A stretch of 64,000 bases of DNA from Tubiluchus corallicola (Eukaryota; Priapulida; Priapulimorpha; Priapulimorphida; Tubiluchidae): NCBI GenBank assembly GCA_030141605.1, contig JAQGDQ010000053.1:622001-686000 (forward strand), written 5' to 3'. Position numbers and translations under genes: made by a program. Below the pieces are notes generated by a model. It was not told where the DNA came from and made no database searches. It was given only the letters and a program-made list of their open reading frames with translations. Shown piece after piece: positions 41,450 through 55,900 of the stretch. Position 1 is the first letter of the stretch; each line of letters starts with the position of its first letter.

Positions 41450-43850
41450 TGAAATTCCTAGTTTTTAAAAAAAATTTGTTTGCTTTTTTTACAGTTATGT
41501 AACTTGAGAAATAAAGAGAATTTGCAAACTTACAGTAAGAGTATCAACCTATAATAGTGTTAAATATGGCCTATGTGGATCTATACATGTACTTTGAAAT
41601 ACAAAAATACTTGTACTGTGAAATCTAAAAATACTGGATGATTTATTGTATTGCGTTTAAAACAATTATAACTAAACAGCAGTAAGTGAATGCACCCTTC
41701 TCTGGTAATTCAGGAACCGCAAAAGAATTTACCACAGTTACCTATTAAATAACGTTTTTGCTTGGAACCATTCATTTCACTTTACCCCAATAATATCACT
41801 ATACTGGGGCAAAGTGATAAAAAATAAGGTTGAAAATAAATATCCTATACTACTATAGTGATCCTGGGAACTACGTAACATTTTTTGTAAAAAACAGGAA
41901 AGACAACGTCACTAAAGGACAGATGGGCAATACTGTGCACCTTAACATTAATTAGATATAAGTAAAAGTGCTTCATCCCTCCCACTTTGTCCCACTTTCC
42001 CCAAACTTTATGTTGTAGTAGTTTTTAAAAATATTATTTTTGATTGTTATGTAATCTTACGTGGATTACCTTGTCCTAAGACAAAATGAAATAGAACAGG
42101 GTAGTCACGTATGATCGGTGTGTACTTGAAAACTGGATTTAAGCAATGATGGACCTGGATAGTGAATAAATGGGTTACTGCCATACGCAGAAATACCCTT
42201 CTAGTCCGCTTCATCTGCTTAGTATTAGAAACAAGCTTGTAGTGAATTCCCGTATAAAAAACGACACTGAGGTATTAGCTTTATTAGACATCGTTTAAGG
42301 ATATAGCCGATCTTGTTTACGCGTGCATGTACTTTACTGAACGCCGCTGATAGTGTCGAATGATAACGATATACCTTCTTCCAATTCTTAGCAGAGATAA
42401 GGTGTATAAAGTTTATATAATAAACATATGAAATTCTAAAAAAATTAGTGATTTTTAAAATATTTATTATTAAATAATTAGTAAATAGAGTAGACGACTC
42501 GAGAACTAATTCTTTACTTTTGATAAAGGCTGGCTAATATTTCGAAAGGACACCGGTTTGTCACGCTTCCTATTTCTTGTATATACCATGGAGTCCACAT
42601 TACATTAATTTACTATCACTAGCATTAGTTATTGAATCCTCAACCTAGCAACTAATATACAATCAGTAGCTAGTGGGAGGACTCAACAACTATTAGTGCA
42701 GTCAGCTTATATCTGAGGCAGTGCTCGCTCTATTCTGAATCAATGTTTTAAATAAATGACACTGGCTGAATGTGCTAGGATGAGAATGAGGGTTATTTGG
42801 TCCAGTACCTCAAGTGGCACAGTATGCGCCCTGAAGTGCAAGGTTCTGGGGTAGCCGTATCTTCTCGGCTCCCTTCAGTTAGTTACGTACTCGTTAAGTT
42901 AATTATTGTTTTATAGTGCTTTTTAACGTGTCTCTTGGATACCGTGCAGAAAAGTACAGAGACATTGCAGTTATCCCACTGGTGAGTGCAATCAAAATAA
43001 GCTGATAAGACTTTGACTGATTATATAGGCCTACTACTGAGAAAAAATTCAGACCAGCTCTGCCAAAGTAAGTTCGCTATGTAACTCAAGGTTCTGGGAT
43101 CAAGTTCTGGTTGGGTCACAATTTTTCAGCACTTCCTTTGAGATTTGGTGATTAGGCTATTTATGGTAAAGCTTCTTAACGAGGCCTCTTAATACCTGTC
43201 TGTGTGCAGAGTAAAGTAAAATACTCAAGTGTTCATAAAATTACAGCCATAATCAGCAAACATGAATACACATGCAAGAGCTTTAAAGTGTAGGGCAAGA
43301 CCTGGAACGTAGACGAGAAAGAGATTTATAATCGACATAAATAATTATAATAACAAAATAACAGAACAAAGACAATTAACTTTAGTATCAACAAAATCAC
43401 AAAAAGTTCTAAAAATAAATGAGCTTTCAGTAACTTCTTAAAATTAATTATGGATTCAAACTGAAGATGTCCAAAATTATTAGGGCTAGGATCTGCGCCA
43501 CCAATAATAAAGTGCTATCGAATGTGTATGTTTGGCCACACAATAAAATAAAAGGGATTGAAATTATGTTAGCATCGAGCTCCACACAGGGCAAGATTAT
43601 GGGCAAAAGCTTTTTATTCAAAAAGTCAAAAATTTAATGTCAACGATTCAAAACGAATTTTTGGCCCATACGTATAGTTACTTCATGTGAGGGCAAAAAA
43701 ATTACAGCTAATCATAAAATTTAATGCTAATTAATCTATTGCTGTAAAACTTATAAAAACTGCAGCAGTTGATCAACCTGGGCAATGAATATATATAAAT
43801 CAAAGCTTATGAAATATTACTACGAGATAAATTATTAATATTTATTATGG
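41450..43850. other. Intergenic with SINE-like pieces
   Basis: No supported gene. At about 42785-42880 and 43075-43130 there are sequences with AAGGTTCTGGGRT-like, B-box-style words (AAGGTTCTGGGATCAAGTTC at about 43089), which resemble tRNA-derived SINE heads. The evidence is weak. Confidence 0.35.
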
Positions 43851-43973
43851 ATTGTAGAGTAGTAGACCCCAACCACAGTTGTATGCCGACTATCTAGCGT
43901 GAAAAACTGTCAAGTGCTGCACTCTGAAGTGCGTGCTACGAAATAGTGAAATACCCAGCATGGAAAAAGCAAT
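43850..43973 (+). promoter_or_regulatory. Putative promoter / 5' UTR of RANBP3
   Basis: Region immediately upstream of the proposed first codon. It holds an upstream ATG at 43960 in a different frame, reading 11 codons plus two bases before the donor. No TATA element is convincing. Confidence 0.35.
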
Positions 43974-43994
43974 ATGGCTGAAAAACGAAATCGT
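43974..43994 (+). CDS. RANBP3: RANBP3 exon 1 (residues 1-7), proposed start
   Basis: MAEKRNR with a strong donor GTAAGT at 43995. It ends in phase 0, as required by the TGG-starting exon 2, and its first residues resemble the vertebrate start MAD. The ATG has G at +4. The ATG at 43960 is out of frame with the rest. No other nearby ATG plus donor fits. Confidence 0.68.
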
Positions 43995-46900
43995 GTAAGT
44001 ATAATTCCAGTAAAGAACTGCTGAAGACGTACTGGGTCATTAGTATATATGAATATTAAAACTTGCAGTACTTGTATTTCATTTATACGTTTAATAAAGG
44101 TATTTCACAACTATTAAGATGACCTACGGTCTTTCCTCATTCCATCTCCTTTGATATGTAACGTATTCTGTAAAATGGAATATTTGTGACATTATTGGGA
44201 AAAAATAAACTTCTTTGTGTATGTCTATGTTAAAAGGTCATTTTACTAATTATTACATACAGTATAGGTACCTGTGTTTGCAGCTTCTCGGCCCATTTAA
44301 ATTGCGAGATCGGGGCGGAGCGAAGCTAGTTTTTTGCCAATGGCTGCTACTTAATAGTACACAGAACGTTGTGAATCCAGTTAAACACTGTAACTGTTAA
44401 TACTATGCCAATGTGGTGTATAGTCAGGTAGTGGAGGTCTTTAGTTGTCGACTAATAGGGTCCATTCAGGCTGGAATCTGTTGTGATACATTTCACGATG
44501 GTTTATCCAATACTGATCCAGTTGTGACTTCAGTGTGAAGCATCAGTAGTACACCATTTCGTAGTATTTAATGAATTCCAATTACTGACAGTACTAAACA
44601 TAAATCTACTCCTGTTTCTGCATCTCGGCTTAATAACTTTATATCCAACATCTCTTATATTATTAGCAAAATGACGACCAGGCTGTAATTTAGTCAAATT
44701 GCTCTTGATTTGGAACATCAGGATCAAATCGCCTCTCTTCCTTCAAAATCTCAATGAGGGGAGTTTCATATTCCTTATCCGTTCTGAATATGTCAGATGT
44801 TTCAGTGGCAGGAACTAATTTTGTAGCTGTACATTGAATAAATTCCATTTTCCTGTTTGCATTTAGTCTAGATGGATTCCATATGACATCTGCATAGTCA
44901 AGAATAGGACGGACAAATGTTTTGTATAGAATCAGAAACATCGGGATATCTAGGAAACTGAAGGTTCTTCTAATTAACCAAAGCCTCTTGCTTTCTTGAT
45001 GACTTCACAGTATGTTGGTTGAACAACAGCTTGTTATCCACATATGCCCCAATATCCTTTTGACACTCAGTTTGCATTATAACTCTCTCTCTGCAAGTCA
45101 TAAAATAGTTAAATTCATCATGGTTGTTTCCTAGATCTAAAGTCTTCCATTTATCTGTGTTAATTGGCATTTGCCTCTCTCTAGACCATGCATCCATGAC
45201 CGATGTATCATACTTGAGTGACATACGATGATAAATTATATACCTGAGAATGTAGTCTCTGAAAACTCCATAAGCTCTTTTAAGAGCAAATAAATAGCCG
45301 AATTATCGATACAGCTCCGAGGCTGTGCCACCTAGAAATTTTTGAAAGTGCTGACAGTTATGAACGCTCAACAGGCAGAGATGCCTAACAACTAGGACTG
45401 AATGGATATGATACGATATGATGTGATATAAACTGACTTTATACTTTTGTATATCTTTGTGTCGTGTTAATTTATCAGATAAGAAATAATAAGGGTCCGA
45501 GCATGCTGCCTTGTGGTGCGTCACTCTTTACAAATGCATCGGACGACTTACTTTAGTTGATTATTACACACTCCAACTGATTTGTTAAAAATCTTGAATC
45601 CATGCTAAGATGTTACCAGATATTCCGTAAGCCTGCAGCTTCAAAAGAAAGTTCTTTTGCAGCTTACCAGTCAAATTTGGGTGTGCCGTACGTACAATTG
45701 TCCACAAACAGTATAATAAAATCATCGTACTACTGAGAGTTTCGTTACAAACCGAACTGTATTACCGGGTTTCGGCTGTATTATGATCTTCAGAAAGCAT
45801 TTGATAAGGTTCACTACTGTAGACTTTTTAATTTGTTAATTGGTAGAAACAGCCCCTGTTGTATAATAAGAGTTTTGTTAAATTTATATACGTTTGTGTT
45901 AAATGGAATAATTTTATATCTAAAGAAATGCATCTCTCTAATGGGGTAAGACAAGGGTGGCAACATTTATATTGGGGCCTTCGACTACGCATATGATGTA
46001 TCATTGCTCTCACATAATGCTAAATCTTTGCAATATATGGTAACTATATGTGAAAATTATGGTAATCATTTCAATATAAATTTCTCTAATATGCAAAATA
46101 ATAAGGTAAAAAGTAAATGTATTATTTTTAGAAATGGTAAATCGAAAGTAAAACAACACAGCCCTCTAATTTTATTTGAAAACAGGCAATTGCCTTTTTA
46201 CAATTAGGTTACTCACTTGGGTCACGTTTTAACTTTTGATTTACAAGATGATGATGACATTTCTGATAAACGCTGTCATTTTATATACCGAGCTAATTAC
46301 GTTGTTGCTAGTTTTTCCTACTTATACACAGATTTAAAATCATGTGTCTTCCGTAGCTACTATCACAGTTACTACGGAAGTCAATCCTGGAAACTCGATA
46401 GTAAAATTCCTAAATTAAGTACAGCTTGGAATGTTGCAGTAAGAAAACTCTGGAATTTGCCTTTTATATCACACAGACTGTCTTCCTTTTATATGTGATA
46501 TTGTTCCCCCACTTAAACAACTACAAAAACGATTTGTTAAATTTTACAATGGTTGCTTATATAGTGAAAATCATGTAGCCAATTTCTTTGCACATAATTT
46601 TCAATTTCATAGCTCTTCTATAATGGGTTCTAATTTGTTATCTATTTGTAACGAGTACAAAACTTTTTACACAAATGAAAATTTTCGTTCTAAAGTTTTT
46701 TCTGGTACATTAGATGTAAGAGGTAATGCTAGTGATGAACAAATATGGACTGTATGGGCTCTAGAACATAATTGTGTTGATTTTTTTGACAGGAATGTGT
46801 TGTATGCCATACTAACATATCTTACTCTTACTTAATTGTATATATTCACATTGCTTGCTAATCTTGTTAATTAATGTTATTTTGCGTGTTGATCTGTTTG

Positions 46901-49900
46901 TTTATTTGATGTGGTTGTACCACAAGTACGAATAAAAAAAAAATATATATATATATACATTACATTGTACAAGAGTTAGTTTTGCTTTAAATTAATCACT
47001 TAGTTCGTCAGTTTTATTGGTAAGATTACATACTAGTCACTGGTACAAATATTTACAGTGACGTAGCAATTAGTTTTGTTAAACTTTGCAACTTGTTTAG
47101 TGACATGCAGATTCGTAGTACCATCTTAAAAAGCACGGATGCCACAAAGACATACAGGTCAGATCAGATCAAGTTTTTTTTTATTAGATCAAGAGTTGGT
47201 GTAAATTGTGTAGCTCATGTCTGTCAGATTCAGATATTTTTAAATCACTCAGCTGTGTTCACATAATGATTTTGCTGAAGTAATTTAGGAGTGAGAAATA
47301 ACATCAATCCCTGATATTAATAGGTTGTGTGAAGCCTATATAGTTGTAGCTACAGTTGTGTTAATTGTGCCCAATTATGCTAAGTTTGTTTTAATTGGTG
47401 TTTTACCTATAGTGTACAGTACATGTAATATGAAATTCATCTTGCATTTTTCCTGTTTATTTAGTGGGGCACTAGTTCACCTGATAATAGTGAGGAGAGC
47501 AGCAGTAGTAATGGAGCAGCTCCTACATATTTAAAACCCAGTCAATTTGGCAAAGACCGGAGTCAGGCCTTCCCTACTACTTATCCACCGCAACCTGTTA
47601 ACATATTTGCTGCAATGCAGTCTGGTAAAAACTACTAAAGAAATATACTGTCACAAACATTTGTTCAACCTTGATATGTTTTCTATTCAATAGGTATTAC
47701 ATATATAGCAAGCATGTCTCTGTGAAACTTTAATTAAACTATTGTGCATCATAGTAGAATTTTTATTGTTAACAGAGGTTTAGTTGTCTTGCCCCTGTTT
47801 GTAAGCTATTGTTGTGAGATAAATTTTATTTTTATTGCGCTGAATTATTTACTTTTTAATACATGTTTTTGGTATGCTACATTAGGTACCACAAATCCTT
47901 TTGCAGCCAAGTTTCATCAAAATACACCAGGGTATGCTGATTCGAGTTGTGATTCTCTATCAGGAGAAGGTGAATTACAGTATTCATTTATTTTGCATCT
48001 ATATGTAGCATATATTTTCATAGCATTTTTATGTCTTATGTGTCATTGTATAACATTGCATGAATTCTTGAGTTTAGCAGCCTCTCTGTTTAGTGGCCTG
48101 GAAAGCAAAATGTTTTGGGTTTGAATCACAGTTGATGTGGAAATTTTTCAGACTTTCTAATTTAGTATTACTTTCTAGCATTTCCTACCTTAATTGCACT
48201 TTTTATACCATGTGCACTTTTTAATTATCAGTAAGTTCATCACTACTATATACACTGTGACACGAGACATCATAAGAATGAATTTTAATTAGATTAATCT
48301 TATGTAAATTATTGTCTTTTAAATGTAATGTAATTTAAACTTCAGTCTATCTTAATTAATGCTATTTTTAATGTAGTGTAATTTAATTGTAATTTTAAAC
48401 ATCAGTGTGTCTTAATTTACATAATGTAATTTAATCTTCGGGTTACAAGAGTTTTTAATAAATGTTAATAAACCTTAATGATTATGAAGCATTTTTATTT
48501 GACAGATGAGAGTAAGCCTTTGATAGCACCTCCGACTTTTCAAGCAAACAAATTGTCTGCAGCAGGTAATACAACATAACTTTGTGTATTAGTTGTCTTT
48601 ACTTTTGGACATATGTACATTGGTCCTTAACTTATTTATCTATTGATGAAATGTGGTGAACATGGTAGGTTATGTTATTATTACTAAAGTGAAGCTCTCT
48701 CACATTTACTGCTTGTAAATTTTGATTTCATATTGGTTCATGGACTGCGGTTAAGATATTATTCTCCTTCAACTCCTGTAAACTGTAAAATTAGTGCATG
48801 CTGGAAGTGCTTTGCATATTTTGTGAGGAGGCCATAAATTTCAGGGCACATAAAAGTTAAATAAGTTTTCCCTTTTTTTTCTACTGTAGGTTTGATATGA
48901 CAGTGGCAACTAGCAGCCCTTAATACTGTAAAATTAATGCTCTTTACAACAAGTGTTACTACATGTAATTGCTCCCCCAATAATGCGAAAGCAAGGGCTA
49001 GTTCTTGTATCAATGTATGCGAAGCTGCATCTCAAAAATTCATATTTTTCCGGTTTACAGTGTGAAAGTTAAAATTTGTTGTCTTTTTAAAATGTTCAAA
49101 ATGCTTTAGAAGAACTTAGAAGTATGTCGGTTCTAGAAAAAGGTCGGTTTGTTTGTGTGCCTTTAGAGATAAGCAAATCTATTAAAATAATTTATTGTTA
49201 CTGCGGAGTGCATCGAACTTCAGGTATTATGTTTTACTTGCCTATTCAGCAGAAATTATGGTGTCTTTACCATATACTATACAATATTATGGGAAGTCTG
49301 GTTCATGAAACATAGAGCAGGTTAAAACTGCTTTTCATGCCTCAGCTAAGTCTTGTAATCTATATTATTTGCATGTATACTAGCAGACAGTTTTATCATA
49401 GTGTAAACAATGAGTATTTGTGGTGCACTTGTCTGCTGAGGTGTGATATATCAGGTAGACAAGTCATACATGAAACTTGGAGAATACTTTGGTTTTTTAT
49501 TTGATAGGTCATTGCAGTTTGAACTTTGTAACATGGCATAAATGTAAAAAGCTAAAAAAGACAATATGACCTGTGAAAAATTTCTATCGTGTAGGCTTTA
49601 CCATAAGTAGTGGAACTATTTTCTATTATTGTATATGTTCTTTTCATTTGCATCAGAAATATGGTTTTCTATTTAATAGGTCATTGCAGTTTGTACTTTG
49701 CACTACATAGCATAAATGTAAAAAGCTAAAAAAAAGACAGTATGACCTACAAGAAGCTTCTCATGTATAGGGTTTGTCATAAGTAATGACACCATTTTCT
49801 ATTGTACTTATACATATTGTTTGCATCAATAGTGTAGTTTTAATAGATAATCTCAGTTTGTGCTTTATACTACTGCATTAATTAAAAAAAAACTAAAAAA

Positions 49901-52900
49901 CAGTATAACCTTAGAAAAGCTTCTTTCATATGGGATTAAACATAACTAGTGGAACTATTTTCTATTGTTGTACATATATTTATAATTTGCATCAGTAGTA
50001 TGATTTTTTTTACTTAATAGGTCATTGCAGTTTGCACATTGTACCATGTAGGTAAAGATAAAAGGTAAAAGACAATATGACCTAAAAAGAAGCTTCTCTC
50101 ATACAGAGCCTGCCATAAGTGGTGGGGGCTATGAGCCATTTTCTATTACTGTACTTGCCATATACATCATAGTTATACCCTTCCACTGGCATTTCTCGTT
50201 ACAGAGAACAGTTTTTTTTTGCATATTGGCATAAATTTTTGAAAATGCTGTGCTTGTGTTTATTATGTCATACAGGGTAATAATTTGGTGTCCCAATTTC
50301 TTTAATAACCTACCTTTCAAGTTTGGTATCAAAATTTAATTAATTGTGGATTAGTAACGTCATTAACAGTAATCTTGACACGAAGATCATAATAATTAAT
50401 TAATCAACCACTGAATTTGGTTGGGCAGCTATAAGGCATTAACTTTGAACTGTTTTGACAACTGGGAGATGCAGTGGCCTAGTGGTTAAGGTATCTGCAA
50501 TGTAAGCAGAAGGTTACCTCCAAAAAGCTGCATCCCAACTTTTTGTCATTAACTGTCTTTCAAATTCGGTATCAAAATTTAATTAATTGTGGGTTTGTAA
50601 CATGACTAATAATAGTCTTGACATTGAGATTATAATAATTAATAAAAAGCTGATTACATTTTTACGTATGCTGATTTATGTTTTACTTTCTCGTAATAAT
50701 ATTTTGGTTGATTAAAAAGTAGTACCCATACTAAATATAGCTCTTTTGGTAAAATATTGCTTTTTCTGTTTTTGTTGTTACGGTTGTCTGCATAATCACT
50801 AAGATTTACAGCATATTTTACATGCACATGTAATTCCACATTTTACAATTCTCTGGATAAATTAATGAAAAAACTTTTATTAACTCCTTGTTGCAGCTGG
50901 AAGTTTTAAAGTCAAGAAAAATAATGTGCTACTGTAATAGATTAACTTTCCCGTTGGACTAATGGAAAATATCACATTATTAGCTAATATTACAAATTTA
51001 TGGAAAGTTTAAAACTAGGCAAGTTTAGTTCTTATTTAATGGACATCACTAGATTATATTGTTGTGTAAAATTTTTCAGCTTCAAGTCGATCAGATAAAT
51101 CACTAAGCCCTGAGCCAGATAAACTATCAGAAAATCAAAATATGAATAGCGATGTCACATCAACTCCATTGACAGCTAGTGGAAGAAGTCTTTTTCGTCC
51201 TTCTGCACTTTCTGCTCATACAGCACATATTACACAGAAAAAAGGTAAAAAGATACATATTACAATTTTACTGATGTAGTCGACATTACTATTTGTAACA
51301 ATGTATAAACACTAATTTTATACATTTGCAGCAGAAACATATTTGTTGACAATAACTGCAAATAATTTTCTTCAAAGTTCAAGCCCCATGTCATTTCTAT
51401 AGAGTTACTAGCATTTAGCTAGAGTATTATGCAGTGATCTTGATAGAGGTGGGGACTTCAATTTGCAAAAGTGTAAATTTACGAAGAGGAATTTAGACAT
51501 ATATTCAATACTGGGACCTGACATAAAAACTTGCTCGGTGCAATGCTTCTGGGCAGTTTTATAATGTAAAACTCGATCTTTTGTTTGTACCAGGCCCTGG
51601 TAACAAAGAAAACCGAGACAAATTAGTAGAGAAGTTGATGGCTTCATGTGAGAAGTCTGTGGGCAAATTGGCTGACAAAACCTCAACGAGCAATGGAGTC
51701 AGTGTAACAACGGAAAACTATTTTCTACCCAGCCGGGACTCTGGAAAAGGGTAAGCTCGCTTAGAAAAGTGGCACTGTTGTGCAACACTTTTAAGATAGA
51801 TAAAATTGACAGTGGTTTTATCAAGTAAGGTTATTACTGAAGATTCAAAAACAGTTTTGAAGGTTCAAATCAGAGGATATAGATTTTGCTTTCAGATTTA
51901 TTGATACTAGACAGCACTAGTTAAGCTACTGGTGCCCGTTTGTTTATCATAATAAATGTTTTTTTATGTTTTAGTGATGACAAAAATGGATTTGTGTTTG
52001 GTCAGAATATGGATGAAAGAGTTGTGGTACTTATTTTTTCAATTATATATCTTTTTTAATCAAAAAGCATGTGATGCACGTGTAACCTCTAATTTTTATC
52101 ATTTTGTTTTATGGGCATAAATTTGTGAAAAAGTAAGTTGCAGGGCTGTTCAGTGACTTATTTGACAAATAGCTTATAAATGTGAAAAAGCTTATGTGGA
52201 TTTATTTTTGTTAATAAATATGAAGAAATCTATGTTTAGCTATTTTTACCTAACACTTGATTTTTTTTGTTAATCATATGATTTTGAGACATCTCTTCTG
52301 GAGAAATTCACATCTCTTTTTCACATATGAAATCTGCAAAGTAATTCAAGTTATTAATTCACAACACAATAACGTGAAATTGAGAGTTTAAAGTTAATGA
52401 TTTAAAAAGCCTTGCATGGGATTAGCGAAATTTACATAAAATGGGAACTATAGTATAATCCACTTATAACGAGCCTCTGGTTATTACAAGGAAATTTCAA
52501 AGTCCCACCAAATTTTGTAATATATTTAAGCCTTGCTTACAACGAGCTTCGATAGTACGAAATCTTGCTTATAACAAAGGAATTTTCCCGCTCCGTGATT
52601 GTATTTACCCTGCATATAACGAGCACGAGTTCTAAAACAGTGAGCAAATGGGCACCTTTCTGCAAAAGTAAAAAGATCACGGTGCACTGTGACACCTAAT
52701 TTATTAATCACACTTGTAAAATGTAATGTTATGTGTATCAAATACAACACAATCATGCAGACGTGCTGGTGAGTCAACTCACAATCTACAAGCACTGCTG
52801 TACACACTGCAGTCAAAATAAATTGAGCACGATGATTACAGAAAAACAACCAGTTTGTCAACAAGTTAGAAAATTATCAGACGACAGTCAACTTGATAGC

Positions 52901-55900
52901 TCCTTGAATAAAGTGGTTCAATTTTTACGTGAAGCAGTGTTTAACATGAATTTTGTTAAATAAACTGTTCTGCTTTGCAAAATTCTGTAATGTATTGCAC
53001 AATATATTGCCTTAATAATAGAAATGTTGAAGTTTAAATGTAGTTGCTGAACAGTGGCACTCATTAAAAATCTTGTCCCAGTCTCAAAAAAGTGCTCTTT
53101 TCATCTTTACATCATACCAGCCTTATAAGCTTCATTTCTGTATTTCAATGAGACAAGTGACCTCAGCTATAACGAGACTCGGTTATGGCGAGCAAATATT
53201 TTGATGGTCCCTTGAAACTCGTTATAAGCAGATTATACTGTATTTGTTAAGATGCATACTAAAATTTGCACTTTACTGAAGCGAACTTAAAAATAAATGT
53301 AAATATAAAAAAGTAAAATTGTTTGAAGCACCTGTTTTAGCAACAACATTGATGATCAAACACAGCATTACCGAGCCATTAATTTTAAACTATCAATTTG
53401 ATATTATTGCATTATGAATTTTTTACTTGAGTTATCTTGCAGTTTTAGAAGAAGAGATTTGAATGTCTCGAAACAACATTATCAATAAAAGATATTTTAA
53501 GCTGCATGCCGTTGTTCATTGATGAATTATATACTGACAACCTGATCTTTGTTATGAAATTTATATATTTTCCTTCATTTTTATACTTCTAAATTATGTT
53601 CTGCTGAGGATTTTTGAAGAAACTATGTGAAATCTGTTTTGCCGTCAAATTAGAAATAAAAGCGAATCGTAAATTTTGTCCCAGTTTAGTAAATATTATT
53701 GGGTAGCCATAAAAAGTGTGGGGATATTTGTAAAATCCGATGCAATTTTTCCAAATTTTTCCAGCTTTTATGTTCGACTGTTTTTTATAGAATGCTCCAC
53801 CCACAGAGTCAGAAGAAAGCGCTGAAGAACAGGAAACTGAACAGAAACAAGAAGGATCTAACCAAACTGTGGTTCACACTGATAGTTCCAACATTGAAAA
53901 GAATGGTATGTACAAGTTCCATTTTGGTACAGGTCAGCTCTTACAAGTTATAACTTGGCATTGTTAAAGTTGTAATAAGTATTTCAAACACACAGAAATC
54001 ATTATTTTTGTCAGCTTAGATGAGTTGTCTTGTTTTAAAATGTTAGTTCTTCATATAGTTCTACAATACCTAATGAAAGATGTGTATCGAAACTACTGTG
54101 ACATTTAGCGGCATTCATTATTATTTCATTTTCATTTTGCTGATGTTCATGTAACAGTGACCTCTGCTCCGGGTTGCGTGAAATAATTGTTACAATATGA
54201 TATGCATTGGAGCTCGTTAGGATTTGTAACATTTTTAGCTAACAAAAATGAAATTGACCATATCTGTATTAAACATATTTACTGTGCTAGCTTATCAATG
54301 TGAACATGCAGATGCTGTTACAGAAGTAAAAAGTCCACGAACTCTAGCAGACTCGGCTAGAGAATACGAAGCTCGTCACACCAAACCGCAGTACGAAGAA
54401 GTTGAAGTTATTACTGGCGAAGAAAATGAGTCAAATGTTTTGCAGGTTTGTAACACTTCGTTTTTTGCAGTAGTTTAGGTAACTAATCTAATTAACTAAT
54501 CTAACCAGTCCTGTGTTTTTTTAATCATGTCGAAATTTTTTTTTAAATTTTCTTGAGACCGTAGCCAAAAGCAGTTGCAAAGAGTTAGCAGTTGTTTTCT
54601 TAGTTTGTGATGGAAATCATTGTTGTAGTTTTTTTGTGGACAGTGTATTTATATATAGTTTTAGTTATGTATATACTGCCATAATAATTTAATACCCAGC
54701 CATTAAAAGGATTCGTAAAAAGTATGAAGTTTGTAGCCCAAGCGTTTGTCTCTCTGACATTCAGCCCCTACAACCTTATTCAATACATGCAAGTGTTCAA
54801 ATGTTCTGCCATCATGTCTGCCCATTTTTTGTGAGCACAGCTACATTCTGCCCAGACCTTAAGGGACAACTGTTAAGTTGTAAGAACACATGTATGGATT
54901 CTTGTTAGAACACATGTAGGAGCCTAGTATATTCCTGATAGATATTGCTTTAGAAAATATTGTTTAGTTCTATTTTGTGCCATATTTACAGCATCCATTT
55001 TTCTAAAAATTTGTCACATTCTATAAACTGATTCTTGTAAGTTTTTAACAACTAGATTAGGTTGGTTAATTGTTTCATTTCACTGGACTACTTGTGGCCT
55101 TTGTAATGAGTAATTAGGGGCATCACAATATTACAATAGGTAAAAAGTGATTGCAAAACGTTTTTTAACGAATTAGCATTTGCCGGGTAACCTCTATTTT
55201 TTAAAGCTTGTATCACAAACAGTAATATTTAATTTCTTTTTTAGCTGCACGCAAAATTGTACCTTTTTGACGTGGACAAAAAGTCATGGACAGAAAGGGG
55301 AGCTGGCTTAGTTAGACTGAATGATATGCGATGCTCTGAGGAGCAAGAGTTTCAATCCAGGCTTAGTTAGTAGATTATTATTATTTGTAACTCAAATGTT
55401 GACAAGTCTGTAAAAAATATTATGCATTTTAACCACAATTAGTTTTACTGTACTGATCTTTCTTATAAGTAACTATAATTATTAAACTGATTTTACTGTT
55501 TTAGTACCATTGTTCGAGATTTATGATATTTAATTGGTGTCTTTTCCAGTTATGAGATCACAAGGAAGTTTACGTGTCATATTGAACACAAAAATTTGGT
55601 CAGCTATGACAGTTGACAGAGCAAATGAGAAATCAATAAGAATAACAGCCATTGATGATGATAGACCAAAAGTGTTTATAATTACAGTAAGTCAAAACAT
55701 TTTGGGACGCCTTCTGTATGAAAAGTTTAATATTAACTCTGACCCTCGTTAGTTTTCTCAAAGTGAAGCCACTGCTTGTGCCCTTAATGAAAATGGTACC
55801 AATGGTGTCATTTATGTGGTACCCTTGGAAAAGTCAGCTAGCTTTTAATCGTTCATTTGGGTAGAATATACATGAAATGTTAATTATCTAGCTTTCTCTC

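Noticed and set aside
50897-50940. Possible extra RANBP3 exon (acceptor TTGCAG, then a short open stretch)
   Set aside because: Reads into TAA within 13 codons with no usable donor; at best a poison exon, with no supporting evidence.
55297-55370. Sequence resembling tRNA A and B boxes (GGCTTAGTTAGA ... GTTTCAATCC)
   Set aside because: It lies within RANBP3 exon 10 and encodes conserved RanBD residues; the resemblance is coincidental.
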